Under the pieces are notes generated by a model. That model was not told where the DNA came from and made no database searches. It was given only the letters and a program-made list of their open reading frames with translations. A stretch of DNA of 64,000 bases, taken from Prado023 sp963798745 (GTDB taxonomy: Bacteria > Actinomycetota > Actinomycetes > S36-B12 > CAIYMF01). The stretch covers positions 1-64,000 of the forward strand of contig CAWCUF010000002.1 in assembly GCA_963798745.1 (NCBI GenBank). Reading direction: 5' to 3'. How positions within the stretch are numbered: position 1 is the stretch's first letter; each line of letters begins with the position of its first letter. Positions 54,563 to 63,598 of the stretch are shown here, one piece after another. Made by a program: the position numbers and the translations under genes.

Positions 54563-56848
54563 CTACGGCGCCTGGACGCCGGTGATGCGGGCCAGGGCGA
54601 AGGTGGCCATGGCGCGGGTCGTGAGGTCCAGGGCGGTGAGGTACCCCCCGGCCAGGTGCAGCGGCTCGACCTGGTGGTCCTGCGCTACGCCCGCGGGGTC
54701 GGCGTACCCGATCCAGACCGCGGCCTGGGTGGCGATCGCCCGGCGCAGCTCGGCGCTGACCTTGCCGGCGTCGGCGACCGGCACGGGACGTCGTGCTCGC
54801 CGTGGCCGGGTGGGCGGCTCGGGCAGGTCGCGCGCGCGCAGCGCCCGGATGGCCGCCGCTGCCAGCGCTGGGGTGACCGCGGCCCCGCCCACGCCTGGGG
54901 CGCCCATGCCATCCGAGACTGCGATCGAGCCCGACCCGGAGCCTGCGGACCCGGCACGACCTCGGGCCCGGCGCGGACCGTCGGGCGTGGGCCCGCGACC
55001 GGGCTCGGGCAGCAGCGAGTGACCCAGGGCGCTCAGCCGTTCGAGCACATGCTCGGGGGGTTGCGCCGAGGCCAGCACGCTCTCCGAGAGGGCGAACAGG
55101 CCCAGGGCGGCGGAGCCCGGGTCGGCCATGACCGCGGCCAGCACGACCGGGTCGTCGCAGCGCAGGTAGGTCCCCGCGGCGCCGATCCGCAGCACCGCGT
55201 GCGCCCGGGCGGTGTCCGTGATCAGGTAGGCCAGCGGCTGCGGGAGGGCGCCGCGCTGCCCCAGCTCACGCAGCAGGTCGTCGGCGGTCCGGCCCGCGTC
55301 GAGGGCCCGCCGCACACTGGCGGCGCTGAACCGGTACACGCTGGCGGACCCCACCGACTCCGCGTCGGCCACGGTGCGCAGCAGGTCGGCCAGGGCCGGC
55401 GTGGGCAGGCCCGGCACGATCGCCGTCAGGTCGGCCTGCAGGATCAACTGATCCACCTGTTCGGGCAGCAGGAGGGCCAGGGCCGCCGTCGCTGCCGTCA
55501 CCGGGTCCGCCTCGGGCGCGGCCAGCGCGCGACCGGCTCCGGTGGCGGTCCCGCCGACGACCAGCCCGAGTTCCCGGGCCTCGGCCAGGAGCGTGCGCAC
55601 GCGCTGCGCGCGGGCGGCGTCGTGGCGCCGGGGCGCCCACCAGTCCACCGCGGCGATGACCTCGTCGTCAGTCCAGTCCCCGTCGGCCGAGACCAGCACG
55701 CCCAGCACGTCGCGGCGCAGGTCGGGCAGAGTCGGGGCGACCAGCTCGGGGGCCATCGGGCGCTGCCCGGCGCTGGCCACGGCCCGGGGCATGGCCAGCC
55801 ACGCTGCCAGCAGGTGAGCGTGCGCCTGCGCGGGCAGCTCGGCCAGCCACGAGTCGAAGGCCGCTGTGGGCAGCACCGCGGCGGGATCGTGGCCGTCCGC
55901 GCTGATCAGCCCCGCGGCCGCGGCCACCTCGATGAGCAGGGCCGTCGCCGGCTCGCTGGCTGCCAGTGCTTTGGCCGTGCGGGTCAGGTCGCGGGCGGGG
56001 ATGCCGCCGGTGCGCAGCCGGCTCGGTGGGGAGCTGGCCCACAGCCGCCCCAGCTCAGCGGTCCGGTGCAGCGCGTCCAGGATCGCCCCGACTGAACCCG
56101 GGTCGAGGCGAGCGGGGTCGCGCGGCGCGCCGCCGGGTGCGGGTGTGGCCAGGTCGATCATCGCCAGGCTCGGGTCACCGGCGTCCGCGCCGCGCAGGAT
56201 CGAGGCCACCTCCGCGGGCAGCGCCACCCGGTCGGCTCCGACCGGGACCAGCACATGCTCGGCCAGCAACCAGTCGATCGGGCTACGCGCCGGGTCCGGC
56301 ACCCGATGGGCGTCGGACACGGTCCCGACCACGGGTCCGCCGAGTAGCCGGCCCAGCACCGCCGACACCCCCTCGGGGGCCGCCGCCACCAGGTCCGCCA
56401 GCGCGCCGGGATCCCGGGCGAACCCGGCGACCACCGGGTCCAGGGCTGCCACCCGGGGGCCCCGATCGGGTGGGACCAGCAGGTCCCGGGCAGCCCCGAC
56501 CAGGTGCAGGTTGCGGTCCGTGCCCCAGAGCAGCGCGTCAGCGCGCAACCGGGCGATCGCCGCGCGCGCCTCGCCTCGCGCCGCCAGCTCGGACAGGTGC
56601 GGGCGCAGCGCCGCGGCCACCGCGCTGGGACGCACCGGATCACCGCCCAGCGCGGCGGCCAGGGCCACGTGCAGGGTCCGCTGGTCGTAGCCACGCAGCG
56701 CGGCGGCCACACTGGCCGCTGAGCCGGCCCGCTGGGCCAGGCTCGTCAGGTCCAGCGGCATCGGATGCAGCAGGTCCGGGCGGGCGAGCACCAGGGCTGC
56801 CAACTGCTCGTCGGAGCGGGCCCGGAGGTCGTCTGCGAGGCTGCGCAT
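54563..56848 (-). CDS. Helicase-associated (XPB partner) protein
   Basis: This 761-residue protein belongs to the actinobacterial family with a helicase-C-terminal-like module that sits beside XPB genes. It starts MRSLADDLRARSDEQLAALV, with a long helical N-terminal region, and contains LQADLTAIVPGLPTPALADL and VYRFSAASVRRALDAGRTAD near 500-530, the conserved block of the family. A Pro/Arg-rich linker precedes the last about 110 residues. There are no Walker motifs, so it is not a motor itself. It may partner the helicase; this is inferred from gene neighbourhood. It is last in a string of minus-strand genes starting at the cold-shock gene. Confidence 0.88.
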   Translation of the reverse strand: MRSLADDLRARSDEQLAALVLARPDLLHPMPLDLTSLAQRAGSAASVAAALRGYDQRTLHVALAAALGGDPVRPSAVAAALRPHLSELAARGEARAAIARLRADALLWGTDRNLHLVGAARDLLVPPDRGPRVAALDPVVAGFARDPGALADLVAAAPEGVSAVLGRLLGGPVVGTVSDAHRVPDPARSPIDWLLAEHVLVPVGADRVALPAEVASILRGADAGDPSLAMIDLATPAPGGAPRDPARLDPGSVGAILDALHRTAELGRLWASSPPSRLRTGGIPARDLTRTAKALAASEPATALLIEVAAAAGLISADGHDPAAVLPTAAFDSWLAELPAQAHAHLLAAWLAMPRAVASAGQRPMAPELVAPTLPDLRRDVLGVLVSADGDWTDDEVIAAVDWWAPRRHDAARAQRVRTLLAEARELGLVVGGTATGAGRALAAPEADPVTAATAALALLLPEQVDQLILQADLTAIVPGLPTPALADLLRTVADAESVGSASVYRFSAASVRRALDAGRTADDLLRELGQRGALPQPLAYLITDTARAHAVLRIGAAGTYLRCDDPVVLAAVMADPGSAALGLFALSESVLASAQPPEHVLERLSALGHSLLPEPGRGPTPDGPRRARGRAGSAGSGSGSIAVSDGMGAPGVGGAAVTPALAAAAIRALRARDLPEPPTRPRRARRPVPVADAGKVSAELRRAIATQAAVWIGYADPAGVAQDHQVEPLHLAGGYLTALDLTTRAMATFALARITGVQAP

Positions 56849-56860
56849 CGTTCGTCTGCG

Positions 56861-57103
56861 TCAGTCCTGGTGCGCGCGGGCGGCCACCTGGCGGCGGGCG
56901 CGGCCACGACCACCGCGCAGCAGCCCGATGAGGACCAGGCCGAGACCAAGGCCCCAGAGCATCGCCAACCACCAGAACAGGCTGGGCAACTCGACCTCGG
57001 AGACCAGCGGTAGCAGCGCGACCAGGGTCAGCAGCATGCCGAGTGCGCTGACCACCAGCCCGGCGCGGATCAGGCGATCGCCCGGGCGGCCCGGATCAGG
57101 CAT
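56861..57103 (-). CDS. Small membrane protein, 80 aa, two TM helices
   Basis: From ATG 57103 this is an 80-residue protein with a short polar start (MPDPGRPGDRLIR), two TM helices (GLVVSALGMLLTLVALLPLV; LFWWLAMLWGLGLGLVLIGLL) and an arginine-rich cytoplasmic tail. The start overlaps the cold-shock gene stop by eight bases. The function is unknown. The same neighbours (cold-shock protein above, helicase-associated protein below) suggest a conserved operon position. Confidence 0.75.
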   Translation of the reverse strand: MPDPGRPGDRLIRAGLVVSALGMLLTLVALLPLVSEVELPSLFWWLAMLWGLGLGLVLIGLLRGGRGRARRQVAARAHQD

Positions 57104-57479
57104 CGAGGTCGTCGGCCACCGCGCGCAGCACGGCTGCCACCTTGCGCGACTTGGGATCGGCCGGGTAGCGACCCTTGCGCAGGTCGTTGCCGACATCATC
57201 GAGCAGCTTGTTCAGGGTCTCGACGATGACGGCCATGTCCTCGGCCGGCTTGCGCTTGCCCTTGACCACCGACGCCGTCGGCTCGAGCACCTTCAACGAC
57301 AGCGCGGTCTTGCCCTTCTTGCCGTCCACGACGCCGAACTCCACCCGGGTGCCGCCCTTGAGCGTGGTCACACCAGCGGGCAGCGAATTGCCGTGGAGGA
57401 ACACGTCATCGCCCTCGTCGGAGGTCAGGAAGCCGAAGCCCTTCTCCGTGTCGTACCACTTGACCTTGCCGGTGGGCAC
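57096..57479 (-). CDS. Cold-shock (CspA-type) protein with C-terminal extension
   Basis: This is a 127-residue nucleic-acid chaperone. The cold-shock domain occupies about 1-68: VPTGKVKWYDTEKGFGFLTS holds RNP1, and DVFLHGNSL holds RNP2. The extra about 60 residues (from KRKPAEDMAVIVETLNKLLD) form a charged helical tail found in actinobacterial long Csp proteins. GTG 57479 is chosen for an AGGAG site at correct spacing; the longer frame upstream is shadow. Confidence 0.93.
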   Translation of the reverse strand: MPTGKVKWYDTEKGFGFLTSDEGDDVFLHGNSLPAGVTTLKGGTRVEFGVVDGKKGKTALSLKVLEPTASVVKGKRKPAEDMAVIVETLNKLLDDVGNDLRKGRYPADPKSRKVAAVLRAVADDLDA

Positions 57480-57678
57480 TGTGAACTCCTGGGTGTGCGG
57501 GGGAACTGCAACGCTCCAGCGTAGCCCCGCCCCGGCCCGCGCCCCAATCGGCGCACTCCTCCACCCCGGCGTCACCCCTCGGGCGGTTCCTCCACCTCAG
57601 GGCTCGCCCCGCCGGCTCCCACGTGGAGGAACCTGGCCGTCCGGCCGTCGCGGCCGTCGCGGCCCGGGAACGCTGTGA

Positions 57679-58143
57679 TCAGCGGGGCAGGAGTTGGAAG
57701 AACCAGTAGCCGCGCTGTCCGTTGGGCCGGGCCGCGGCGATCACCTGCAGGGTGTACCCGGGGCCCTCAGTGGCAACCTGCTCGGGGAAGGTGAACCGGT
57801 AGTAGGTGTCGGTCAGCCCCGAGGCCAGGGGCTGCCCGGCGATGTTCACCGACCAGCCGCCCTCGGCGACCACCGGATCCACCGAGATGCCGACCGTCGC
57901 CCCGGGGGAGACGTCCAGGGTCGTGATGCCCTGGCCCTGGCCGGCCTTGTCCAGCACGTCCTGCGCGCACTCGACCGGGGTCAGTCCACCGACCTCGCCG
58001 TGCGCCCAGCACAGCGCCTGCACGTGCTCGCTGGCCGTGCCCGACCAGACGGTGACCCCTGGGTTGGGCTTCTCGCACCCGGCCAGCAGCAGCGGGGACA
58101 GGGCAACGGCGGCGATCGCCAGGGAACGGCGCGGCGACTTCAT
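57679..58143 (-). CDS. Lipoprotein of unknown function
   Basis: This is a 154-residue exported lipoprotein. The signal peptide MKSPRRSLAIAAVALSPLLL ends in lipobox LAGC with Cys23. The mature domain has two more cysteines (LCWAHGEVGG; VECAQD) that could pair. It resembles actinobacterial DUF2771-like lipoproteins in place and size, but I cannot confirm the family. A TAGGCT -10 box lies six bases before the ATG (58150-58155, minus strand), so it is leaderless, and it diverges from DUF3027. Confidence 0.8.
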   Translation of the reverse strand: MKSPRRSLAIAAVALSPLLLAGCEKPNPGVTVWSGTASEHVQALCWAHGEVGGLTPVECAQDVLDKAGQGQGITTLDVSPGATVGISVDPVVAEGGWSVNIAGQPLASGLTDTYYRFTFPEQVATEGPGYTLQVIAAARPNGQRGYWFFQLLPR

Positions 58144-58149
58144 GGGGGT

Positions 58150-58155
58150 AGCCTA
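58150..58155 (-). promoter_or_regulatory. -10 box TAGGCT of the lipoprotein gene
   Basis: On the minus strand TAGGCT precedes the ATG by six bases, a leaderless start. Confidence 0.5.
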
Positions 58156-58216
58156 GCTGCGTGGGGGTGGAGCGCCCCACCCGGCCGGTGGCCGGCCGCA
58201 ACGACCTGGGAGGTCC

Positions 58217-58951
58217 ATGACCGAGACCACGTCCTCGCGCCCGCGCCGGGCCCCCGTACTCGACGCCGCCTGCCGCGACGCCGTGGAGCCGGCCCGCGCT
58301 GCCGTCCTCGAGATCGTGCCCGAGGCCCATGTCGGCGAGTACCTCGGGGCGCTCGCCGAGGATGACCGGGTCGTGACCCATCGCTTCGTCTGCCTGGCCC
58401 CCGGCTACCGAGGATGGGTGTGGGCGGTGACCGTGGCCCGGGCCTCCCGCGGGCGTACGGTGACGATCGCCGAGATCGCGATGCTGCCCGGCGAGGATGC
58501 GCTGGTCGCCCCGCCCTGGGTGCCCTGGAGCGAGCGGGTGGAGCCTGGCGACCTCGGGGTCGGCGACGTGCTTCCCACCGAGGTCGACGATCCACGGCTC
58601 GCCCCGGGCTGGTCGGGCCTCGACGACCTGGCGGCGGCCTCCGACGAGCCCGGGCTGCGGCCCAATGGCTGGGAGATCGGCATCGGACGGCGTCGGGTGC
58701 TCTCACCCGAGGGCCGCGACGATGCCGCCACACGCTGGATCGCCGGCGACACCGGCCCGCAGGCCCCGATGGCTCGCTCGGCGCCCGGCACGTGCAGCAC
58801 CTGCGGATTCCTGATGCCGATCGGCGGGCCCACCGGCTCCGCTTTCGGCGTGTGCGCCAACGGGATGTCGCCAGCCGACGGCCGGGTGGTCGCGCTGACC
58901 TACGGCTGCGGGGCTCATTCCGAGGCCGCCCCGGACCGCCCGCGCGGGTGA
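58217..58951 (+). CDS. DUF3027 protein
   Basis: This 244-residue cytoplasmic protein is of the actinobacterial DUF3027 family. The N-terminal core has RAAVLEIVPEAHVGEYLG (about 27-44) and CLAPGYRGWVWAVTVARA (about 58-75); WVPWSERVEPGDLGVGDVLP is the family's central motif. A C-terminal CSTCGFLMPIGG and CGAH could bind a metal. The function is unknown. ATG 58217 follows GGGAGG at 58209-58214, and the next two genes follow within 160 bases. Confidence 0.9.
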   Translation: MTETTSSRPRRAPVLDAACRDAVEPARAAVLEIVPEAHVGEYLGALAEDDRVVTHRFVCLAPGYRGWVWAVTVARASRGRTVTIAEIAMLPGEDALVAPPWVPWSERVEPGDLGVGDVLPTEVDDPRLAPGWSGLDDLAAASDEPGLRPNGWEIGIGRRRVLSPEGRDDAATRWIAGDTGPQAPMARSAPGTCSTCGFLMPIGGPTGSAFGVCANGMSPADGRVVALTYGCGAHSEAAPDRPRG

Positions 58952-58955
58952 TCCG

Positions 58956-59039
58956 ATGGACCCCCGGGCCCGCCGATTCCTGACCCTGGCAGTCCTGATC
59001 GGATTGATCGTCCTCACGCTGCTCGCTGCTCTGCGTTGA
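58956..59039 (+). CDS. 27-residue single-pass membrane peptide
   Basis: ATG 58956 starts four bases after the DUF3027 stop and encodes MDPRARRFLTLAVLIGLIVL plus seven more residues, ending LLAALR. It has a positive N-terminus and then one TM helix. It reads as a genuine small membrane protein co-translated with DUF3027. Confidence 0.6.
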   Translation: MDPRARRFLTLAVLIGLIVLTLLAALR

Positions 59040-59095
59040 TCGGCAGGCGGGCTGATCGGCAGGCGTTGGGCTGATCGGCGGGCGCGGGCGCGCGT

Positions 59096-59101
59096 TAGGG
59101 T
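59096..59101 (+). promoter_or_regulatory. -10 box TAGGGT of the DUF2530 gene
   Basis: TAGGGT lies seven bases before ATG 59109, so this gene too can start leaderless. Confidence 0.5.
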
Positions 59102-59108
59102 TGCTGCC

Positions 59109-59363
59109 ATGGCCGATCCGCAGGCGCAGCTCCAGCCCGCCGAGGGAAACCTGGTCGGCGCAGCGCTGATCGGCATCGGTGCGTGGCTGGTGGCCGGTGC
59201 TGTCCTGCTCGCCCGACGCGACGAGTTGGCCGCGCGGGATGCCTCCTGGTGGGCCTGGACCGCACTGGCCGGGGTCCTCGTGGGCCTGGTGCAACTGGCT
59301 CTCTACGTCGCGCGGGCTCGTCGGCACCGGACACGCCTGGCTGGCGCTGAGCCGCCCAGTTGA
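59109..59363 (+). CDS. DUF2530 membrane protein
   Basis: This 84-residue protein has two TM helices (GAALIGIGAWLVAGAVLLA; WWAWTALAGVLVGLVQLALY), a basic loop and a basic tail, the layout of the actinobacterial DUF2530 family, whose function is not known. Its last codon overlaps the TTG start of the next gene (TTGA), so they are coupled. Confidence 0.85.
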   Translation: MADPQAQLQPAEGNLVGAALIGIGAWLVAGAVLLARRDELAARDASWWAWTALAGVLVGLVQLALYVARARRHRTRLAGAEPPS

Positions 59364-60388
59364 GCCGGGGATCGCTGCGGCACGCGCTGCGCCTAGCCGG
59401 TGCGGCGGGCACCGCGCTGGTGCTGGGGCTCGTCCTGGTAGCTCCTGCGAGCGCGAGCACTCCCGCCGTGCTCGGTGCCGGCGACGAGGTGCTGTGCGAC
59501 TTCGACACCCGGGAGCTGTCCGAGGTCAGTGGGATCGCATTGTCCGCCCAGCACCCCGACACGCTGTGGCTGACCAACGACTCAGGCGGGGGCCCGTTCC
59601 TGTACGCGCTGGACACCACCGACTGCTCGATCCGGGCGACCCTGCGGCTGTTGGACACCCCGGCCCGCGACCACGAGGCGCTGGCAATCGGCCGCGACGA
59701 GCAGGGCCGCGACGTCATCTGGGTCGGTGACCTCGGGGACAACCGGGACTCGTGGCCGTATGCGCGCATCCACAAGGTGATCGAGCCCGAGCGGCTGCGC
59801 GACGCCGACGTGCCGGTGACCACCTACCGGTTCACCTATCCCGACGGCCCGGTGAACGCCGAGGCACTGATCGCCGACCCCACGGAGGAACGACTGTGGG
59901 TGATCTCCAAGCAGGCCGGCGTGGGCGGCGTGTACGAGTTGCCCAGTCCGATGAGCGACTCGCAGACGCCGATGCAAGCCACCCGGGTCGGCTCGGCGCG
60001 GGCGCTGGTCACCGACGCGGCAATGGCCCCGAACGGCAAGCGGTTCGTCGTGCGTGACTACCTCTCGGCCGAGGTGTTCGCCGGCAAGCCCCCCGGCGCG
60101 GCCCAGGCGCGCTTCGGCCTGCCGTTGCAGCCGCAGGGCGAGGCGGTCACCTGGACCGCGGACGGCAGGAGCCTGCTGATCGCCTCCGAGCGCTCCGGGA
60201 AGTTGACCCGGGTCGATGTGCCGGCCACGGCGCTGGGCACCGATGGCGGCATCGCGGGTGCGCTGCCCCGGGTCGCCGGCTTCGACATCTATCCGTTCGT
60301 CCGGGTGGCGGCGGTGGTCCTGGCCAGCCTGATCGCGCTGATCGTGCTGCGCCGGGTGGCCCGTCGTCGTCGTCGCCGTCGTCGCTAG
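59360..60388 (+). CDS. Secreted, membrane-anchored propeller-like protein
   Basis: This 342-residue protein begins at TTG 59360, overlapping DUF2530. A signal peptide (GTALVLGLVLVAPASA) leads to a domain of repeated strand motifs (VSGIALSAQHPDTLWLTNDS; VIWVGDLGDN; TDAAMAPNGKRFVVRDY; AVTWTADGRSLLIASE), the style of a beta-propeller. Near the end is a TM helix (VAAVVLASLIALIVLRRVA) and a run of arginines as cytoplasmic anchor. It probably sits outside the cell, tethered to the membrane. The ligand is unknown. Confidence 0.8.
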   Translation: MSRGSLRHALRLAGAAGTALVLGLVLVAPASASTPAVLGAGDEVLCDFDTRELSEVSGIALSAQHPDTLWLTNDSGGGPFLYALDTTDCSIRATLRLLDTPARDHEALAIGRDEQGRDVIWVGDLGDNRDSWPYARIHKVIEPERLRDADVPVTTYRFTYPDGPVNAEALIADPTEERLWVISKQAGVGGVYELPSPMSDSQTPMQATRVGSARALVTDAAMAPNGKRFVVRDYLSAEVFAGKPPGAAQARFGLPLQPQGEAVTWTADGRSLLIASERSGKLTRVDVPATALGTDGGIAGALPRVAGFDIYPFVRVAAVVLASLIALIVLRRVARRRRRRRR

Positions 60389-60400
60389 GAGTCGGATCGC

Positions 60401-61540
60401 TCAGGCCAGGGCAGCCACCACGTGGTCGATGCTGCGGGTCAGCGCTGCGACGTCCGCCGGGTCGATCGAGGGGAACATCGCCACCCGGAGCTGGTTGCGG
60501 CCGAGCTTGCGGTAGGGCTCGGTGTCCACGATCCCGTTGGCCCGCAGCGCCTTGGCCACGGCGCTGGCATCGACCGAGTCGTCGAAGTCGATCGTGCCCA
60601 CGACGTTGCTGCGCTTGGCCGGGTCGACCACGTAGGGCGTCGCGAACTCGCTGGCCGCAGCCCAGCCATAGAGGTTCTCCGCCGACTGGGCGGTCCGGGC
60701 CGTCGTGAACGCCATGCCGCCCTGGGCGTTGAACCAGTCGACCTGCTCGGCCATCATCAGGATCGTGGCCAGGGCCGGGGTGTTGTAGGTCTGCTCCAGG
60801 CGGGAGTTGTCCAACGCGATCTTGAGGTCCAGGAACGCAGGCACCCAGCGACCGGACGCGGCGATGGACTCGATGCGCTCGATCGCTGCCGGGGACAGCA
60901 GGGCGAACCAGATCCCACCGTCGGAGGCGAAGCACTTCTGCGGGGCGAAGTAGTAGGCGTCGAACTGCGCCGGGTCCACGGCCAGGCCGCCAGCCGCGGA
61001 GGTGGCGTCGAAGGCCATCAGCGCGCTGTCGTCGGCACCGGCCACCCGGGTCGGGGTGATCGCCACACCGGTCGAGGTCTCGTTGTGCGGGCTGCCATAG
61101 AGGTCGATGCCCGCCTCGGCGGCGAACTCCGGGGCGTCCCCGGGCTCGGAGGTGAGCACCGTGGGGGCACCGAGATGCGGAGCGGTCTTGGCCGCCTTGG
61201 CGAACTTCGAGCCGAACTCACCGAAGGTCAGGAACTGCGCGCGGTCGCGGATCAGGCCGAACGTGGCGGCATCCCAGAACGCCGTCGACCCGCCGTTGCC
61301 CAGCATCACCTCGTAGCCCTCGGGCAGCGCGAACAGCTCGGCCAGCCCGGACCGCACCCGGGCGACCTGCGAGCGCACGGTCTTCTGCCGGTGCGAGGTG
61401 CCCAGGATCGAGGTGGCCGCCCCGCGCAGGGCGTCGACCTGCTCGACGCGGACCTTCGAGGGACCGCAGCCGAACCGCCCGTCCGCGGGCAGCAGGTCAG
61501 CGGGGATCGTGATGGTCGTCGGATCAACAGCCGTGCTCAC
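60401..61540 (-). CDS. serC: Phosphoserine aminotransferase
   Basis: This 379-residue PLP enzyme makes phosphoserine from 3-phosphohydroxypyruvate and glutamate in serine synthesis. It is the actinobacterial form: FGCGPSKVRVEQVDALR, GTSHRQKTVRSQVARVR, LGNGGSTAFWDAATF, and the PLP lysine in YYFAPQKCFASDGG (about 195). The GTG start at 61540 has AAGGA upstream. It is convergent with the secreted propeller protein and runs in the same direction as citrate synthase, about 85 bases away. Confidence 0.95.
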   Translation of the reverse strand: MSTAVDPTTITIPADLLPADGRFGCGPSKVRVEQVDALRGAATSILGTSHRQKTVRSQVARVRSGLAELFALPEGYEVMLGNGGSTAFWDAATFGLIRDRAQFLTFGEFGSKFAKAAKTAPHLGAPTVLTSEPGDAPEFAAEAGIDLYGSPHNETSTGVAITPTRVAGADDSALMAFDATSAAGGLAVDPAQFDAYYFAPQKCFASDGGIWFALLSPAAIERIESIAASGRWVPAFLDLKIALDNSRLEQTYNTPALATILMMAEQVDWFNAQGGMAFTTARTAQSAENLYGWAAASEFATPYVVDPAKRSNVVGTIDFDDSVDASAVAKALRANGIVDTEPYRKLGRNQLRVAMFPSIDPADVAALTRSIDHVVAALA

Positions 61541-61625
61541 CGTGGGAGTCCTTGTCGTGGGGTGGGTGGTGGTCGTGGTGTGGTGGGTGGTGCTGGGAGG
61601 TCAACCAGGCCGGCCGGAGCGAGGC

Positions 61626-62789
61626 TCAGGCCGAGTAGCCCGGGTAGTGCAGGCGTTCGGCCAGCGGCGGCAGGGAGCCCTCGTACGGGTTGAGCATCCA
61701 GTCCTGCCACCCGGTGACCTCCTCGGGATGGCGCGGTCCGGGCCCCTGGTAGCGGGCCGAGGGCCGCACGAGCCGACCCGTGCGCTTCTGCTCGAGGATA
61801 TGGGCGCTCCAGCCCGCCAGCCGGGCGCTGGTGAACATCGCCGGGAACATGCTCGACGGCACCTCGGCGAAGTCCAGGATGATGGCGGCCCAGAACTCGA
61901 CGTTGGTCTCCAGGACCCGGTCGGGACGGCGCTCGCGCAGCTCGGCCAGCGCAGCCTGCTCCAGGGCCTCGGCCACCTCGTAGCGCGGGGCGTCGAGCTC
62001 CTTGGCGGTGCGGCGCAGGACCTTCGCGCGCGGGTCCTGAGCGCGGTAGACCCGGTGCCCGAAGCCCATGAGCCGCTCGCCGCGGTCAAGGACGCCCTTG
62101 ACGTACCCGCGGGCGTCGTCGGAGCGCTCGATCTCCTCGATCATGTGCAGCACCCGGCTCGGGGCACCACCGTGCAGGGGGCCCGACATCGCGCCGACGG
62201 CCCCCGAGATCGCCGCGGCGACGTCGGCGCCGGTCGAGGCGATCACGCGGGCGGTGAACGTGGAGGCGTTCATGCCGTGCTCGGCGGCGGAGACGAAGTA
62301 CGCGTCCACGGCGCGCACGTGCTGGGGGTCGGGCTCGCCGCGCCAGCGGATCATCATCCGCTCCACCACGGTGCGGCCCTTGTCGATCTGGTTCTGCGGG
62401 GTCATCGGCTGGCCGACCCCGCGCGCGGCCTGGGCGACGAACGACATGGCCATGACCGACACCCGGGCCAGGTCCTCGCGGGCCTGCGCATCGTCGATGT
62501 CCAGCAGCGGCTTGAGCCCCCAGGCCGGTGCCAGCATCGCGATCGCCGACTGCACGTCGACACGCACGTCGCCGGAGTGGATCGGGATCGGGTAGGCCTC
62601 GGCCGGCGGCAGGCCCGGGTTGAACTCGGCATCGACCAGCAGGCCCCACACCTGGCCGAAGGTCACGCGCCCGACGAGATCCTCGATGTCGACCCCGCGG
62701 TAGCGCAGCGCCGAGCCCTCCTTGTCGGGCTCTGCGATATCGGTCTCGAATGCGATGACGCCTTCAAGGCCGGGGACGAAATCGGTCAT
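61626..62789 (-). CDS. Citrate synthase
   Basis: This 387-residue TCA enzyme condenses oxaloacetate and acetyl-CoA. Active-site blocks are HGMNASTFTARVIASTGAD (catalytic His), GPLHGGAPSRVL, GFGHRVYRAQDPRAKVL (His) and the late Asp in NVEFWAAIILDFAEVP. Length and sequence match the actinobacterial second citrate synthase. AGGAG precedes ATG 62789. It lies in the same strand order as serC; a separate promoter faces pdxH on the other strand. Confidence 0.95.
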   Translation of the reverse strand: MTDFVPGLEGVIAFETDIAEPDKEGSALRYRGVDIEDLVGRVTFGQVWGLLVDAEFNPGLPPAEAYPIPIHSGDVRVDVQSAIAMLAPAWGLKPLLDIDDAQAREDLARVSVMAMSFVAQAARGVGQPMTPQNQIDKGRTVVERMMIRWRGEPDPQHVRAVDAYFVSAAEHGMNASTFTARVIASTGADVAAAISGAVGAMSGPLHGGAPSRVLHMIEEIERSDDARGYVKGVLDRGERLMGFGHRVYRAQDPRAKVLRRTAKELDAPRYEVAEALEQAALAELRERRPDRVLETNVEFWAAIILDFAEVPSSMFPAMFTSARLAGWSAHILEQKRTGRLVRPSARYQGPGPRHPEEVTGWQDWMLNPYEGSLPPLAERLHYPGYSA

Positions 62790-62902
62790 GGGGCACTCCT
62801 GCGCATGCGGCGGGGACGGGGACGTGGGCCATTGTCCCCGATCGGTGCCCCAGTGCGCGCCGCACCCCCTGGCTCAGCCCGCTCGATCGCCGCCGACAGG
62901 AC

Positions 62903-62908
62903 GATACT
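62903..62908 (+). promoter_or_regulatory. -10 box GATACT of pdxH
   Basis: GATACT lies six bases before ATG 62915, giving a leaderless start. Confidence 0.5.
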
Positions 62909-62914
62909 GGGCCC

Positions 62915-63583
62915 ATGGTCGAGCCCGTGGCTGTCGCACGCATCGAGTACCTGCGCTCCCCCCTCGAGGGGTTCGAGGTCGATACCGTCCCCGGTGCCCC
63001 GTTGGACCTGTTCGGCACCTGGTTGGCCGACGCGGTCGCCGCCGGGCTGCCGGAACCGAACGCGGCCACGCTGGCCACGGTGAACGGCCGCGGCGAGCCC
63101 TCGGTCCGGATGATGCTGGTCAAGGTCGTCGACTCGCGCGGGTTCTGCTTCTTCACCAACCACGGCTCACGCAAGGGTCGCGACCTGCAGGCCTACGGCA
63201 ACGCCGCACTGCTGTTCCCCTGGCACGGGATGCACCGGCAGGTCTCGGTGCGCGGGCAGGTGCTGCGCCTGCCGCGCGCGGAGTCGGCCGAGTACTTCGC
63301 CTCCCGGCCGCGTGCGGCGCAGGTGGGTGCGTGGGCCAGCCAGCAGAGCCAGGAGGTGACCCGCGCCGAACTCGACGAGCGGGTCGCCGGGCTCACCGCG
63401 CACTTCGCCGACGGGCCCGTGCCGATGCCCGAGAACTGGGGTGGCTACCTGTTGGTGCCCGAGGCGGTGGAGTTCTGGGTGGGGCGGTTCTCCCGGCTGC
63501 ACGATCGGGTCGAGTACCGGCGGGTGGCGCCGGGCGGCTTGGACGACCCGGCGGCCTGGCAGCGGCGCAGGCTCTCGCCGTAG
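62915..63583 (+). CDS. pdxH: Pyridoxamine 5'-phosphate oxidase
   Basis: This 222-residue FMN enzyme oxidises pyridoxamine or pyridoxine 5'-phosphate to the cofactor PLP. Conserved segments are PNAATLATVNGRGEPSVRM, VKVVDSRGFCFFTNHGSRKG, PWHGMHRQVSVRGQV, SRPRAAQVGAWAS and the C-terminal WGGYLLVPEAVEFWVGR with RRLSP. All FMN-contacting Arg/Lys residues of the family look present. It is leaderless. Serine and PLP genes near each other (serC needs PLP) may be coincidental. Confidence 0.96.
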   Translation: MVEPVAVARIEYLRSPLEGFEVDTVPGAPLDLFGTWLADAVAAGLPEPNAATLATVNGRGEPSVRMMLVKVVDSRGFCFFTNHGSRKGRDLQAYGNAALLFPWHGMHRQVSVRGQVLRLPRAESAEYFASRPRAAQVGAWASQQSQEVTRAELDERVAGLTAHFADGPVPMPENWGGYLLVPEAVEFWVGRFSRLHDRVEYRRVAPGGLDDPAAWQRRRLSP

Positions 63584-63598
63584 CCGGCTGCGGTGTCC

